Of a stretch of 64,000 nt of DNA, positions 1 through 11,856 are shown piece by piece; the first letter of the stretch is position 1, and each line of letters begins with the position of its first letter. Both the position numbers and the translations under genes were made by a program. Source of the stretch: Anarhynchus alexandrinus. Lineage: Eukaryota > Chordata > Aves > Charadriiformes > Charadriidae. The notes beneath the pieces were generated by a model. That model searched no databases. It saw only the letters and a program-made list of their open reading frames with translations, and was not told where the DNA came from. The DNA lies in the NCBI GenBank assembly GCA_008711295.1, contig VUYV01000004.1, positions 2,763,129-2,827,128 on the forward strand, given 5' to 3'.

Positions 1-897
1 AATGCCATTTTATTTATATATTTCTTTCACATGGATTTGCTTCCTTTTGGAAGGCAGGGCAAGTTTCTGCTGTTTTGTGTAGTGGCCATGCTTGAGCCAG
101 TAATACCATCCCTTAATCACATTACCAAACTGGCACAAATGAGAAAGAAAAACGAAATGCAAACTTCTGGATGAGAGTCATGAGATGAAGATAAAGCACT
201 TCCTGGCTCCCTAATGGCTTTATTTCTTTTCAAGGGGGAAAAAAAAAAATGCTTTTATCAGCTTTGAAGGTCAGGTAGTAAAATACAGAGGTTAAGCAGT
301 TTTACTTTAATTTTGGATCCAGTATCAGAAATTCCCATTCACGGGCTGGATAGAGCAGCATAAGCAGTCAGTTCTGCCTGTTTATGGATCTCAGCACTGG
401 AGCACAAGTCAAGAGATCAAATCACGTGGATGGTTTGGACCAATAAGGAATTCTGCTGTTCTGTCTCCTTTGATGGTGCTGTTATCTGGCTGTGTGTGCA
501 CACATGGGGGAAAAAAAAAAGTTGTTTTTTCCCTCCTAATTACCTTATACTACTTTATTATCTTTTTTGTGTGACTGATTTTTCTGTTCTGTCTCAAATA
601 AGCTCCCCCCTTCTTTTTTGTAATTAAATATTTGTAGTCCTGGTTGAGCTTCATCAGGGTGAGTTTTCCATCATTTCTTCATCTGTCTGTTACCTCAACT
701 ATTCTCAGTTGGGACATCTCCTTGTAAAGTCAGAAGTTCAGGCCAAATTCCAGAACCACTCAAGGACAAGCAAACAACCTGGTCATACAGCAGGTTTCTT
801 GGTTTCCACATCAGATTCCTGTCCCTTGAAAATGATCAAAAGCTACAAACAGATATAGTTAGATTAAACCAGCAAAATTTGAACTGCTGTTCCTTAG

Positions 898-1006
898 CAC
901 TGCTGTTGGGGAATATGTAGCACCAGTGGCAGTTACAGCTCCATGCCCTGTGGAGGATGGTGCAGTCCCTCTGTCCTCCCTTCTGTCTGCTGGACTCAGA
1001 GACAGG
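898..1006 (+). other. Candidate exon, cysteine-rich open frame
   Basis: The acceptor 'actgctgttccttag' and donor ACAGG|GTGAGG bound 109 bases. Frame one is fully open (36 codons, starting HCCWGICSTSGSYSSMPCGG) with seven cysteines. It does not match a known cysteine-rich domain, and the G/C- and T-rich composition could produce Cys codons by chance. Confidence 0.15.
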
Positions 1007-1587
1007 GTGAGGCAGCCATCTGGTACCTGCCTAATATTTAGAAGTTTATCTTATTTTCCTGTCTTGCTACTAAATTCTGTGTTATGATGAACAAATCTCT
1101 TGAGTAACTTTATTCTTCATGGGTTTCTTTTAACATGACAGTACTAAACTGTTTAATGAGACTGGTGTGGGACTGAATCTATTGATGATTGTGGTCATAA
1201 GAGACATATAAAGTCACTGTTATGGCTAATTTGTTGTTACTACTTTGGAATTAGGCCAAGGATTAGAGAATGCCTTTGCTCTTCCTGGATTCGACACCAG
1301 CATGAACTATGGCAGTAAAACAAACTTTCTTAAATTCATATTGGTTTTCCAGGTACGTCTTATGCTTTGACACACTGGCCGTTCTGTTTGCTAAACCATT
1401 TTCCACTAAGCTTTTTATTTGTTCTTCAACTTTTAAATTTGTGGTGCCAAATCCATATCTTGTAAGGAAACCTTATAGTAAAGGAGCAGCGTATTTTAGA
1501 AGGGATTCTTTTGCTTATTTCCAACAAGCTTTGCAAACATATACAAGCTGGCATTCTAGCAGACCAGTGTTGTAATTGATGGCTTAC

Positions 1588-1654
1588 CTTGCTCTGGGAA
1601 TGACCCACAGGTTCCTTTTTTTGTGGGTGTCTGAGCATTGACTTGTGGCTCTGT
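1588..1654 (-). other. Candidate small exon on minus strand
   Basis: On the minus strand the acceptor 'tcttgaacctcccag' and donor CAAG|GTAAGC bound 67 bases. The first frame is open and reads TEPQVNAQTPTKKGTCGSFP then EQ. The acceptor tract is only moderate. Unrecognised. Confidence 0.18.
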
Positions 1655-1793
1655 CTGGGAGGTTCAAGACTGTATCATAGGATTAACAAACCCATGTTCA
1701 GTCAAACAGTTCTTGCTCTTTTGCTGCAGGGAAGATTCCAGCCATTATATGCCTGACAGGTATCTGTGCTTATGGACCTGTGTAAAAAGAAAA

Positions 1794-1809
1794 GGGCGGG
1801 GTGGGGGGG
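1794..1809 (+). other. G-rich tract with G-quadruplex potential
   Basis: GGGCGGGGTGGGGGGG contains G3, G4 and G7 runs separated by single bases. The G7 run can supply two G3 runs with a one-base loop, so the minimal four-run G-quadruplex pattern with one-base loops is met. No gene is identified nearby. Confidence 0.6.
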
Positions 1810-3615
1810 AGAGGATCAAGAAGCAGAGGTGAACAAAGAGGACAGTTGGGAGTAAACAAATCATGTAACCTATTCTATTTCAATAAATTTTGAAAATTCT
1901 GCTTATTGCAGCTAACCAAAGCCATAGCAGTTTATTTGATAGTTGAGAATTATCCTGGTTTTGTACAATAAAAGTGTCTGTCGTAGTTCTGGTATGCCAG
2001 GGAGTAGTGAAATTGCTGTAATCTGTAAGAGCTGTAGGACTTGAGAGCCAGGTATGCCAGGTGATAAGCAAGAGCAGAACTGAAGTCACAGTCAGGGCCG
2101 CAGCACTGTAAGTGTTTCATACTCAACACCTGGAGCAGCACTGAAACTGTATTTTGTCCTTGGAGACCTAGTACTTCAAACAGCCATAACAGCTTACGCT
2201 TCAGGTAGGGCTAAATAGTGTTAGAAGCTCTTCTTTGGCTGGTGTTGCATGTTTTGGTTTTTAAGCAAGATTTTTCAGACTCCTCTTAGAAAATCATTAA
2301 CACATGGCTGTCAGTTACTTAATGCCTTCCATTACATGAAAAATATTCATAGAAATATTGTACCTTAGTAGAGCCTTAGGGGTGCCAGACAGTCTTTGCA
2401 TACTGAAAGACTGACTCTGTCCTGAAGAACTTGCTGTAATTTATACCCCATCCTGACATTACAGAATGATTTACGGACAGATTTGGGGCGGGGTAGGAAG
2501 TTTAGAAACCTAAGTATTTCTGACAATAAAAGGGGGTTGTGTTCCTGCATTTCGGGTAGGGTGGTTGAAAGTTTCCCTGTTTGTCCTGATTCATATACTT
2601 TTTGCGCTCTGCTTTCTAGAGAGAACCTTTAGTTAGAAGCAGAATGGATATTTTTTTTCTGAAATTCCATACATTTCTGTATCAGCCTCTACTGTTTCCA
2701 CTGAGATAATTCTGTATTAATGAGGTTAACTGAAAGTGCAGTTGTGCAAATTCAGATTGTCTGCGGTGTTCCCCAAGGACTCTTTTAAATTTGGGCTTTG
2801 AATCTCTCTGGCTATCCTAAAACAAACACTTTAAAAGAAAACCATATTCTAAAAACTGTTGGTTTCCCTTCTTTGCTCCCAGCATTCAGCTGTTCATGAT
2901 AACAGAGTAGTGGAGGAAAGGAATAGACAGCCTTTAGTAATTGAACAGGAGAATATATAGATTATATAAGGAAAATACAGGAGTATTTGAATCTCATTAA
3001 GACTCTGTGGTTTGGAATCTTTGGGTTTCCTCTGTAGAAGGAAACCTTGACAATTCCGTAGACATTTTAGCAATTTCTTCTACCATGCCAGTATGTAGTA
3101 TTTCACTTCTGCAGTTGTTCTGCTTACCTTCATCTGATTCCCATTCAGTGTACGATACATTAATGCCTGCTTCAGGCGTTTCAAAACAAAGTCCCAGACC
3201 CCCCAAAATCATGAAACTGGCTTGAGGATATTACCAATCTGTATTTGGATTTGTCTTTGGAACGTATGAATTTGACATGCTTAGGCACTGTCTGCCCAAG
3301 TACGAGGTTTAGAAATGTATTTTAAAAATCACAGCTGGTATTCTGGTATATTCATATAGTGTTTCTAGCATGCTGAGGGAGACACCAGATATTACAAAAT
3401 ACTCATCACTGTAACTTGGCAATACTATCCATAATCTTAAATCTACTACAGAAAATGACAAAATCTCCTCCTAAATTATCATCAAAGCAACAGTCGTGGC
3501 CCTGAGCAGCAGCTGCTACAACTGCACATAAAGCACCATTGAGAATAACTCACAATCTTTTGTAGAAAGTGTTTTTTTCAAGAAGGCTGCCTTGCACTTC
3601 TGAGGAGATGCGGAG

Positions 3616-3650
3616 TTTACTGTATTCCCCCTTTTTACTGTATTCCCTGT
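3616..3650. repeat. 18-bp tandem repeat, about two copies
   Basis: 'tttactgtattccc' occurs at 3616-3629 and again at 3634-3647, giving an 18-bp period. A slippage duplication. Confidence 0.85.
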
Positions 3651-5850
3651 ACTATTCTCAATTTTACATTTAGATAGGAGAATGCCTCTTCACCCATTAT
3701 TGTGCTACAGAATAATGTACCCCACAGTTGCTCTCTCCGTCTGTTGCCCTGAATTGCCCAATATGGCTTTTTAGTAGCTCGGGATCAGTCATTCTTCAGT
3801 CAGATATGCCCCTTTAGCTCCCATTGTTCTCCTGACTTAACTGAAGTGTTATCTGAAGGTCATTTAATGTCTTTTTCTGTAGTTCATTGGTAGCTTCAAT
3901 TTCAGAAGAGAGTAATAATAGGGCTAGCATTAGAAGCACCTGGTGATTTTGGTTTCCTCAAGATCCTACAGAAGAGCATCCAGTGCCCAGTTCTGTGGTG
4001 GTAACAAACACTGGGGGCCGATAATACCTAAAGTAGCAACTGTTCTGCAGTGAAGATCATGTAGGGTCCAATGGGCTTGTGACAGGGAGGCTGGAATTGA
4101 GATCAGAAATGGCCTAAGTAGCAACGCATCTTCCTGTCATGGTGGTTTCAGTCTTTTCTTCTCAAAGCATTTCACAGTGTGAAAAAGTGACTCACAAAGA
4201 AATGCATGAGCAAGGGATATCTAGAATCACATAATGAGTTGCCCTGGATTGGACCAGTTAAATCTTCCTTTGTTTGAGTGTCTGTGTATTGAGTGACACC
4301 TGGCACTTCAAAACAAACAACAAAAAAAGTCTTACTTCCTTAGAACATACCATGGGGAAAATGGAAATTGTCCTTTCATTATTAAAGAACATACTGCCTT
4401 GAGAGTTCTGACATTCTGAGGATATGATGCATATTAGTTAATAGCTTAAACTCTTTCATCACTAACCCCAATGTTAAAAAATTTAAAAAAAGGCACTGTT
4501 ATTAGAGACCAAACTCTCTTCATGGATGTGTGTTACTATTTAGTTAGTGGAATGCAGAATGATTGACAGAATATTTTTAAGGGCTTACTTTAAGGACTTT
4601 GTACAGCTGTCAAGAAAAAAGTTCTAACCATGATTTATTTTGAAGATGCTCTTTAAAGACACAGAAAACCAACACCCTACACTTACAGACGTGTAGCCAT
4701 TGCTATTTATGTCTGCCTCAAAGACTTGAAATGTAAAGGGTACAAGCCCAGCACCATTAGCTGTTTTCTGATTTCATACATATGTTGTTAAGGCATTGAA
4801 CTCTCAGCGAGGGAAGAAAGGCTCAATATAGAAGCTGCACAGATTTCTTACTGTTCTGAGAGGTGAGCTGCCAGCAAAAGAAGTCAGCGTGAGGTTTATT
4901 GATTATACTACAATACCATGTTGATACAAAATGTGAAAGAAGAATCCCAAACTGATGAATTTATCTTCTCCCAGATGTATCGAGAGGATCTTGTGCCTTG
5001 CAAAACACCTGTGTTGCTCCGAAGGCTACTGTGATGGACTGGATGGCCATTGATTGCAGAAGGCTTTCACTAATGCATTTACATCTGGGCAAAGGGGATG
5101 TGAAATGTACTGTGCCTGGGAGAATAGCAATATATATCGCACTGGGCAATTTCAAATAGGTACAAATGACTACTTCTGTAGTGCAAGATCATGTTTTGGG
5201 ATTTTATTTTTAAGTATCAGAATGATATAGCAGTAAGGTGGGGGGAAATCCTCCTCCCACTGCCTTCTCATTTTGAAATTCAGACACTTTCCCCCACTTT
5301 TATAGCAGCAGTATATCATATTTACAACATCTAGCATTTCAAGGTTAGATGGCCAAGTGTTGAGTCAAGAAAAAATTGCCTTCCCAGGGATACTCAAATA
5401 TTTCAGTTCATGTTTGGAAGACAGTGTTGATATGCTACTGGTTGATTTCATTTCAGAAATGGACAACACAATGATTCATCTAGACAGAGTCAAAAAGCTG
5501 ATCTCAACCTTAGTGCTCACTTTTCAAACATAGTCTGTGATCAGATGTCTTGTGTGCAGGCAAGGCATTTATTTATACACAGTGCTGCTTCTGGTTTTAC
5601 AAACCAGTATGCCACTGTGTTTCAGATGCATGTGAGCAGGCTGAGACTCCTCATCAGGATTTCTTGCATATAGTGTTACTGAGTTTTTCTGATTCAGCTA
5701 TGTTGCTGCGTCTTCATACTTACCACAGGAGTTAAAGCAGAAGACCAGAATAGACAAGGCAAGGAATATGGGTATTGCTGGAGAGTAATGAAAATCAGTT
5801 TCTTGTGCTGGTAGCCCCTGAGAGGAGAACATGACCCCCCTGGGCTTGTG

Positions 5851-6029
5851 TGGCCTGGAGAAGAGGAAAGATTGAAAAGGGGGCCCAGAGAGGTTATAGA
5901 ATTTCTGTCCTTGGAGAATTTCAAAACCCAACAACCCTGAGCATCCTGGTCTGAGTTCAGTGTTGAGGAGGTGACTGGACTAGATGTCTCCCAAGGTCCC
6001 TTAACCTGTATTGTTCTGTGATGCTATGG
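5851..6029 (+). mobile_element. CR1 LINE fragment, internally deleted
   Basis: Plus-strand CR1 3' region. It begins with the conserved 'ggcctggagaagagg' block, jumps to the block around 'tccttggagaatttcaaaac' and continues through 'ggactagatg...cccaaggtccctt'. It ends near 'attgttctgtgatgctatgg', a decayed form of the terminal octamer repeat. The piece between the first two blocks is shorter than in a complete CR1 tail, so an internal deletion is inferred. No useful reading frame survives. Divergence appears higher than in the 45-kb copy. Confidence 0.85.
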
Positions 6030-9000
6030 AAAGAATACTAATGAGAAAGGAGATCTGGAGGAGGTTGAAGGGGAATATGAGTATAGAGGTACAAAATCAG
6101 TAAGAGAGCATAAAGCTAACTATAATAAAATATAGATCGCTTAAGTACTATCTATCTTAATGCATCATCTTTTCTTTCGCCAGTTAGTATAAAAAGTAGA
6201 TCAACAAGTTAAGTCAGACTAGGAACAACCAGCAACTTTTGGAAACAATTCTGACCCTTTCTTGCTTTTCGGCTATGATGCAACGGCTGTTGGCTACCAC
6301 ATTTCCATCATTATATTTTTAAAAAAATCTCTATTACATCTTGTCAATAGAATTAAAAGGTACCTATAAAGATTTAATGATCTCAGTGTCTTTTTTCTGG
6401 CTTTCTGTGTTTCTAATTTTAAGTAGTTCTGTGTAAAACTCAACATTTCCAGCACATAAAAGCCTCACTTTGCAGCAGAAAAATGACAGGCTTTTGTCTC
6501 CCTGCAAAGCCCCTTGGGATATGGGTCCTTAGCTATCCAGGACTTAATCTGTCACCCAGGAGTTCTGGTTCCCAGTGTGCTGGTAAGAGCAGGCCGGTGC
6601 ATCTGGGCTTGCATCCCTGGTGAAGAGGTAACTGCATAGCTATGACCAACCATGTCAGTAGCTTGTGCTGATGGAGAGACAAAGGCTCCCTCAATTTCCC
6701 TGGTAAATCTGCACCTGCATGATTTTTTTATTCATAGTGCCTATTTCCAAAGCTGGCAACAGTGCCTACACATAACACCCCCTCTACATCATTCTTGGTC
6801 CTTGCTCACTAGGCAGCAAACGATGCTGTTGAAGGCTCACCGAAATATGTGCACACCTTGACACCTAATTTGCGGCGCACTGGCCGTTTTGCAGAGAGCA
6901 ACTGTCGTGCTTCCCCATCATTTGTAGCTTGGCCAAAGACTATAATTGCAGCTTATGCTGCTCTTCATGGCCTGAGCTTGATATAAGCTCTTATAATTTA
7001 CAGGTTTGCTCCATTTCTTTGAATCATTGATGGCAAGGTTTGGTGATTGTAATTACCTTTTTGGCTTTTACATTTTCTGGCAGTAATTTCAGAAAATTCA
7101 AAGGAGGCATAAACAAGTAAACGTGACAACTATATTATTGCAGATAAACATGCTGTAAAAGACCCATTGTATGTTTTATGCCTACAGTATTGATGTTCCA
7201 TCCCAGTAAGGGATATTTTAAGCCACCATATTTACTACTTCATTTTGAATGTAAGTAGTTTTTGTGCTGGTTTCTGCCAATATTTTCATATTCACATATT
7301 GAAGCAAGATATTTATCAGATAAAGGCATAGACACCTGGTCTGATTCTGTTATGATTAAAATAAAAATGAGGCTAAACGATGCGTTGTTAATAACCGAAA
7401 AATTCTGAAGTTAATAGACTAAGAAACTATTCAGAGGGAAATTAAAACTTTCAAGGGAAAAATAATATCTTAAATTTAAATCTCCTGAAGCTAGGAATTA
7501 TTTTGTATATAACCTATAAAATAGGCCTATAAAACTACTTTTCAGGTAATAATACAGTTTCCAAAAATATAGTAGAATTCAGAACAGGCTGGATTCTTTG
7601 CAAATGATGATTTTCAAATTTTTGTTAGGCAACATTATAGGGACTTTTGATTTAAAATTAAATGTATTCTTTTAGGCTTTAGTGGGGCACCTGTATGGTA
7701 TTTAAAGTTATGTTCATGCCTGTTCTACTTAGAGGGTGGACCAACGTATAAAAAAGGTTGAACAACTTGGTAGCAGGGTGAGTAAATAGCAGAAAAAGGG
7801 CTAGACCACATCATTCAGAGTCCCCAGCTGCAACTACCAAGTGTAGTTCTCTGACCTGTGTGATCAAAGATGACTGTTCCTGAACTATAAACATGCCAAG
7901 CAGTACTCAGATCAGTACGGATGTCGTACCTTTCTTGCATACAGCTCTGAAAATGTCATAGATCGAGACAGTAGATGTCTCCTTGCACCCAGCCAAAGCT
8001 GTCAGTCTAGAACCTGCAAACTTATTTTTTAACGTTTAATTGCTGAATTTTAAAGGGCTTGAATGGGTTTTCTGTATAAAAATGCTTTGTGCAATAATAT
8101 TAGCAATTAGCAAGAATGGTTTCTCTTTAAATTTACATTAGCAGGTCAGCAATCAACACAATCACCAGTATCCTATTTTCCTGCAAAGCTGTGCTGAATA
8201 GTGCTTTAAATTATCCCATCTTAAAAATGAGGTACTTTTTTTATCAGTTGAAAAACCTTTACAAGCCTCGTAAGAGTCTTTGAAGCAGTTACCTTTGAAC
8301 AATTACACCAGATTGTTATAAATTTTCCATATTGTTTTTATTGCCTCTCTGAAGTGATCTGGGATTTTATATCACTACTTTTTCATTGGGTCTGTTTCTC
8401 CTGACAGGTGCTTGCTTATATCTCCCAGGAACTCTAATGAGAGGCAGGCGTATGTCTGGTTTGGAGACTAGACCTCCTTATACGCATATTGCATTTATTG
8501 TTTTTTCTTCTCAAACATTCCATGAAGTTAAAGAAGAGAACTAGGACAGCCTCGTTCCATTCCTAGCTGTCCCTTTCCTTCACTCGTCCTTTTTTTACAC
8601 TTCATTTTCAGTGAATTGCAAATTAGTGAGATTAGCTTGTACCTACAGTTTAGCTCCTAGAAGAGTATTTGCTCACACTACAAATTTGAAATAATGACAG
8701 TAAGCTGATACTGCACTTAAGGGATTAGATGTACAATTCATCTCTACTAGTCAGGAGTGGAAGGCTACTGTTTTTACAGGTTTACATATACCTACTACTT
8801 TCTTTGCCATTCTACTCCCACCTAAGCATTAAGCAGCCCTCGAGGAGATTTAATTGTATGAATGGTAAGATGAAGTTCCTAATAGCTTTTCCTGCACACT
8901 AGATAAACAGTTACTCTGTGTGTGGAGATTTTACTTCATGCATACACAGCAACAGACGTGTCTGTACCAGGCTGAGTCAGGATGTACTTGCACAGGTAAT

Positions 9001-9840
9001 TTGTGTACGTGTGGCAATTCCAAGGCATTCTGGACTTTTTGATGTTGGCAGGTAAGGACGTAGAAAATAGGGATTCAGTTTGCATTTGTTCTGCAGACTT
9101 CAGCAAATTAGACAAAGCGGTTGATCTCTCTGGGCATGGTGCAGCACTCCGTGTCTTCTGGACTTGTCACCTTGACACACAGGTAGAAATTTCTCCTCCT
9201 ACCAGTTTGTCTAGTGTTTTGATTGTGACTGGTGCCTCTAGGCATGTAATAATACAGAACAAAAAAACTACCTATGAGAGCTGGAAAAAATGCTGTGATG
9301 GAGCTGATTCATAGGAAAAGTCCAGCGGTTGAGTGGGCAGCCTGTGGTAGAGCTCCATCTGATATGCAGGTCTCAAGAGACCTGGTTCTGTGGTTTAACC
9401 CTACTTTTATCTCTCCTCTAAGTGCTTCTGATATTATAGTAGTTGCAAGAAATCTAATTAGCTAATGCTTGTACACTGTCTTCAGATCCTCAGATAAAAG
9501 TTCACCTACATGAATATATAAAGTGCCAAGAAATATAGTTTGTAAACTTTTGTGTGGCTTGTGATGATGGGGGGACTTCCAGTTTTCATTTTTATGTGTT
9601 TCCTTATTAAAAGGAGTAAATAGCTGCTAATTAATGTGGGTTGTTCATTTTTCTTTCTTCAATACTTTTGTTTATGTGATCTGGGTTATCGAGACTGTCA
9701 AGAACTATTTCTAAGTTCAGTCTATTTAAAGGATAGTACGTAGCAAGACTGGCTTTGAGACCAACTGAAAACCAGAAACCTAGAAAATCCCGTATTGTAA
9801 TGAAAAGGTAGGAAAACTTCATCACTTAGTTTTCACTTCT
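6030..9840. other. Unique AT-rich non-coding DNA
   Basis: No gene, RNA or clear repeat seen. The interval 7.3-7.6 kb is especially A/T-rich. A plus frame at 9003-9314 is the longest here; its codons show no recognisable domain, although a good-looking donor (GGCAG|GTAAGG near 9052) lies inside it. Confidence 0.6.
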
Positions 9841-9930
9841 GTGCATCTGAGTTCAAATCCTGTCTCAGCACAAAAGCAAACAACATTTTGCTGCTCAACA
9901 TTGGGGAGGTTACGCATTCTCTGTGGTTGG
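9841..9930 (+). mobile_element. MIR-type SINE fragment
   Basis: The segment carries a B-box-like 'gagttcaaatcctgtctcag', the tRNA-derived part of MIR. About 35 bases later comes 'ttggggaggttacgcattct', which corresponds to the MIR core block 'ttgggcaagttacttaacct', followed by 'ctgtggttgg'. Order and spacing fit a plus-strand MIR. It is strongly diverged, as expected for an element older than the amniote radiation. Confidence 0.6.
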
Positions 9931-10202
9931 AACTGTCTGCTCAACAGCCCTATTGAGCAACTTGGATGCGTGGCTGTAATGCTAGCTCCCATTAATGCAA
10001 AAATTCATTAAGGAACTAGATGGAAAATGCAAAGCTTCTGTGCTACTTAAATCTGCTAATCCTATTTTGAAGACTTAAATGGTGAATAGGCTCCAGGCTG
10101 ATGGTGTGTAAGGGAGTGAGTTTCACTCTAGGTGAGTTAAAGGCTCATCAGAAACAAGTTAGGCTTATTCCAGTGCAATTCTGTACCATTTATTGAGCTT
10201 AC

Positions 10203-10262
10203 CTCATCCTGAAACGGGGCGGGGAAATGATTGCACTTTTTCGGAAATGCCACATCATCCAA
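10203..10262 (-). other. Candidate small exon on minus strand
   Basis: On the minus strand, an AG at 'gtgaacgcag' opens a 60-nt segment of exactly 20 codons (LDDVAFPKKCNHFPAPFQDE) that ends at a donor GAG|GTAAGC. An alternative upstream acceptor with a pure T tract ('aaattttttttag', exon start 10293) would read another open frame. The segment is richer in CG dinucleotides than its surroundings. Neither peptide is recognised. Confidence 0.2.
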
Positions 10263-10835
10263 CTGCGTTCACAAAATATTTGATGTTGGCATGCTAAAAA
10301 AAATTTGATCTCCATCTTATAAAGGTTGCTGCAGGTGTCATGAAGGACTGACACTTTCATAAATGGAGTAACTTGCAGAATAAGAGAGGAAATTACCTTG
10401 TCAGTATCAGTTGTAACCAAAAGAATCGGTAAATATTCTGGACTGATAGAGCTATCAGAAAGCTCAGCTTTCACTATTTGTTTGTGTCTGGGATTGCACA
10501 GTTGGTTTGGGAAATGCCTCTGACCCTGGAATCCTTTGTCTGTTTACATGGCTGTGGAGTATGATGAAGGAAAGCTTTAAGTTTTATCAATAGTATCTCG
10601 CCCGGCCATTTCGTAGCTGAAGTGGAGTGGTCTTGCTTTAACTCTATCATTTATTTGCTCTTTGACCTTTACTTGGAGAGCCCAATAAACAGGAGATATT
10701 TCCTGCTCTAAGTGGACAGACTCCCAACTCAAATATACAAGCCAGTCACTTGATAACATTAGATTTCATGGTGTACAAGACAGCATGTGAAAGGAAATCA
10801 GGTGTTACGCATTCTGTTCCTTTATTTTCGATTTA

Positions 10836-10900
10836 GTCAGTGTGTGACCTTGGCTAAGTCATTCAACCTTTTTGAGCTGCCTGCCCTTTACAAAACAGTG
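10836..10900 (+). mobile_element. MIR-type SINE core fragment
   Basis: The block 'gtgtgaccttggctaagtca' followed by 'ttcaacctttttgagctgcc' matches the MIR core 'gtgtgaccttgggcaagtcacttaacctctctgagcctcag' with few differences. This is one of the clearest MIR cores in the window. The 5' tRNA-related part and the 3' tail are not convincing here. Confidence 0.75.
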
Positions 10901-11755
10901 CTAGCATGGCTTGGATCATAAACAAAAATACTTTTCCTGCCTGCAAGTGCTACACCTTTGATAATGATCTATAAATAACATTAATATGGACCATATTTGA
11001 ATTAGAACCTTAGCAATGAAAAGTCAGGATCAGCACCAAGGATCGCCTGTACTCCATTCCCTCCTCTTTTTATTTATATGCACTGGATTTATCAAGCACC
11101 TCAGGTATGACAGAAATGCTGAAATGCACAAATGCCTCTTAATATACCCTCCAGTTCTCTGCTTGCTTTGCTACTTCCTGCTGAATAGAAAAAATGAGGT
11201 GTCTATGGACATTTTATATATGCTATATGCTCTTGATTTTTCCTTGTTCAATGCTATTTATACATTCACAAAGCATTTTATGAGAATGTGTCACTCTTAC
11301 GCCAGGGTAATGGACATTCCATTACTTTATCTCTGCAGACATTGTTGAAAACATGAAGTGTAAAATCAGATTCATTACCTAAATTCTCGGAAGGGAACAG
11401 AACATTAATTGTAACTTGGCTTGTTAAATTTTGTTGTTCATTGTCTCCTCCATTTAATTAATTATATTTCTGCTTCAGATTCAGAAGAACTGCACGTGTC
11501 CTTTCACATAGTGATAGGTACCCATGGAATCTGGAGTTTATTCAAAACATTGTTTGCTGCCAAAACATTTACAGAATAGATTTTTTTTATATTTTGCAAT
11601 TCACAAGACATGTTTCCTGATGCTAACTGTTCTACATAAGCTACCACATATATCACATACACATATGGTATAAACACAAGCTCCCGATGTTAGTAATATA
11701 TGGGAATCATCTAATAGGTTCCATGCTATATATTTCTTGAGGAATCTGATGCTAA

Positions 11756-11856
11756 CAGTGAAAAGAAGGAAAAAAAATAAAAATATCACTTTTCTGTATT
11801 TTATTAGAACCAGTGAAAAGAAGGCAAAAAATAACTTTTCTGTATTTTATTAGAAC
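11756..11856. repeat. Local tandem duplication, 55- and 46-bp units
   Basis: Unit 1 (11756-11810) and unit 2 (11811-11856) both begin 'cagtgaaaagaagg' and both end 'acttttctgtattttattag' plus 'aac'. Unit 2 lacks about nine A/T-rich bases in the middle. Outside that gap the two are nearly identical, so the duplication is recent relative to the surrounding old repeats. Replication slippage is the likely mechanism. Confidence 0.95.

Larger units (their letters stand above)
1..5850. other. Unique AT-rich non-coding DNA, no gene recognised
   Basis: Apart from the G-rich tract at 1.8 kb, the short tandem at 3.6 kb and the weak exon candidates listed, nothing with a recognisable function was found. 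Open frames here are short, lack family signatures and are not flanked by convincing splice sites. A repeated word 'ggtatgccagg' at 1990 and 2051 is noted but unexplained. Confidence 0.6.

Noticed and set aside
6530..6590. SINE-like words ('acccaggagttctggttccc')
   Set aside because: Too short and diverged to assign; could be chance.
9330..9420. Possible MIR head around 'gagacctggttctgtggttt'
   Set aside because: Only scattered word matches; block order not convincing.
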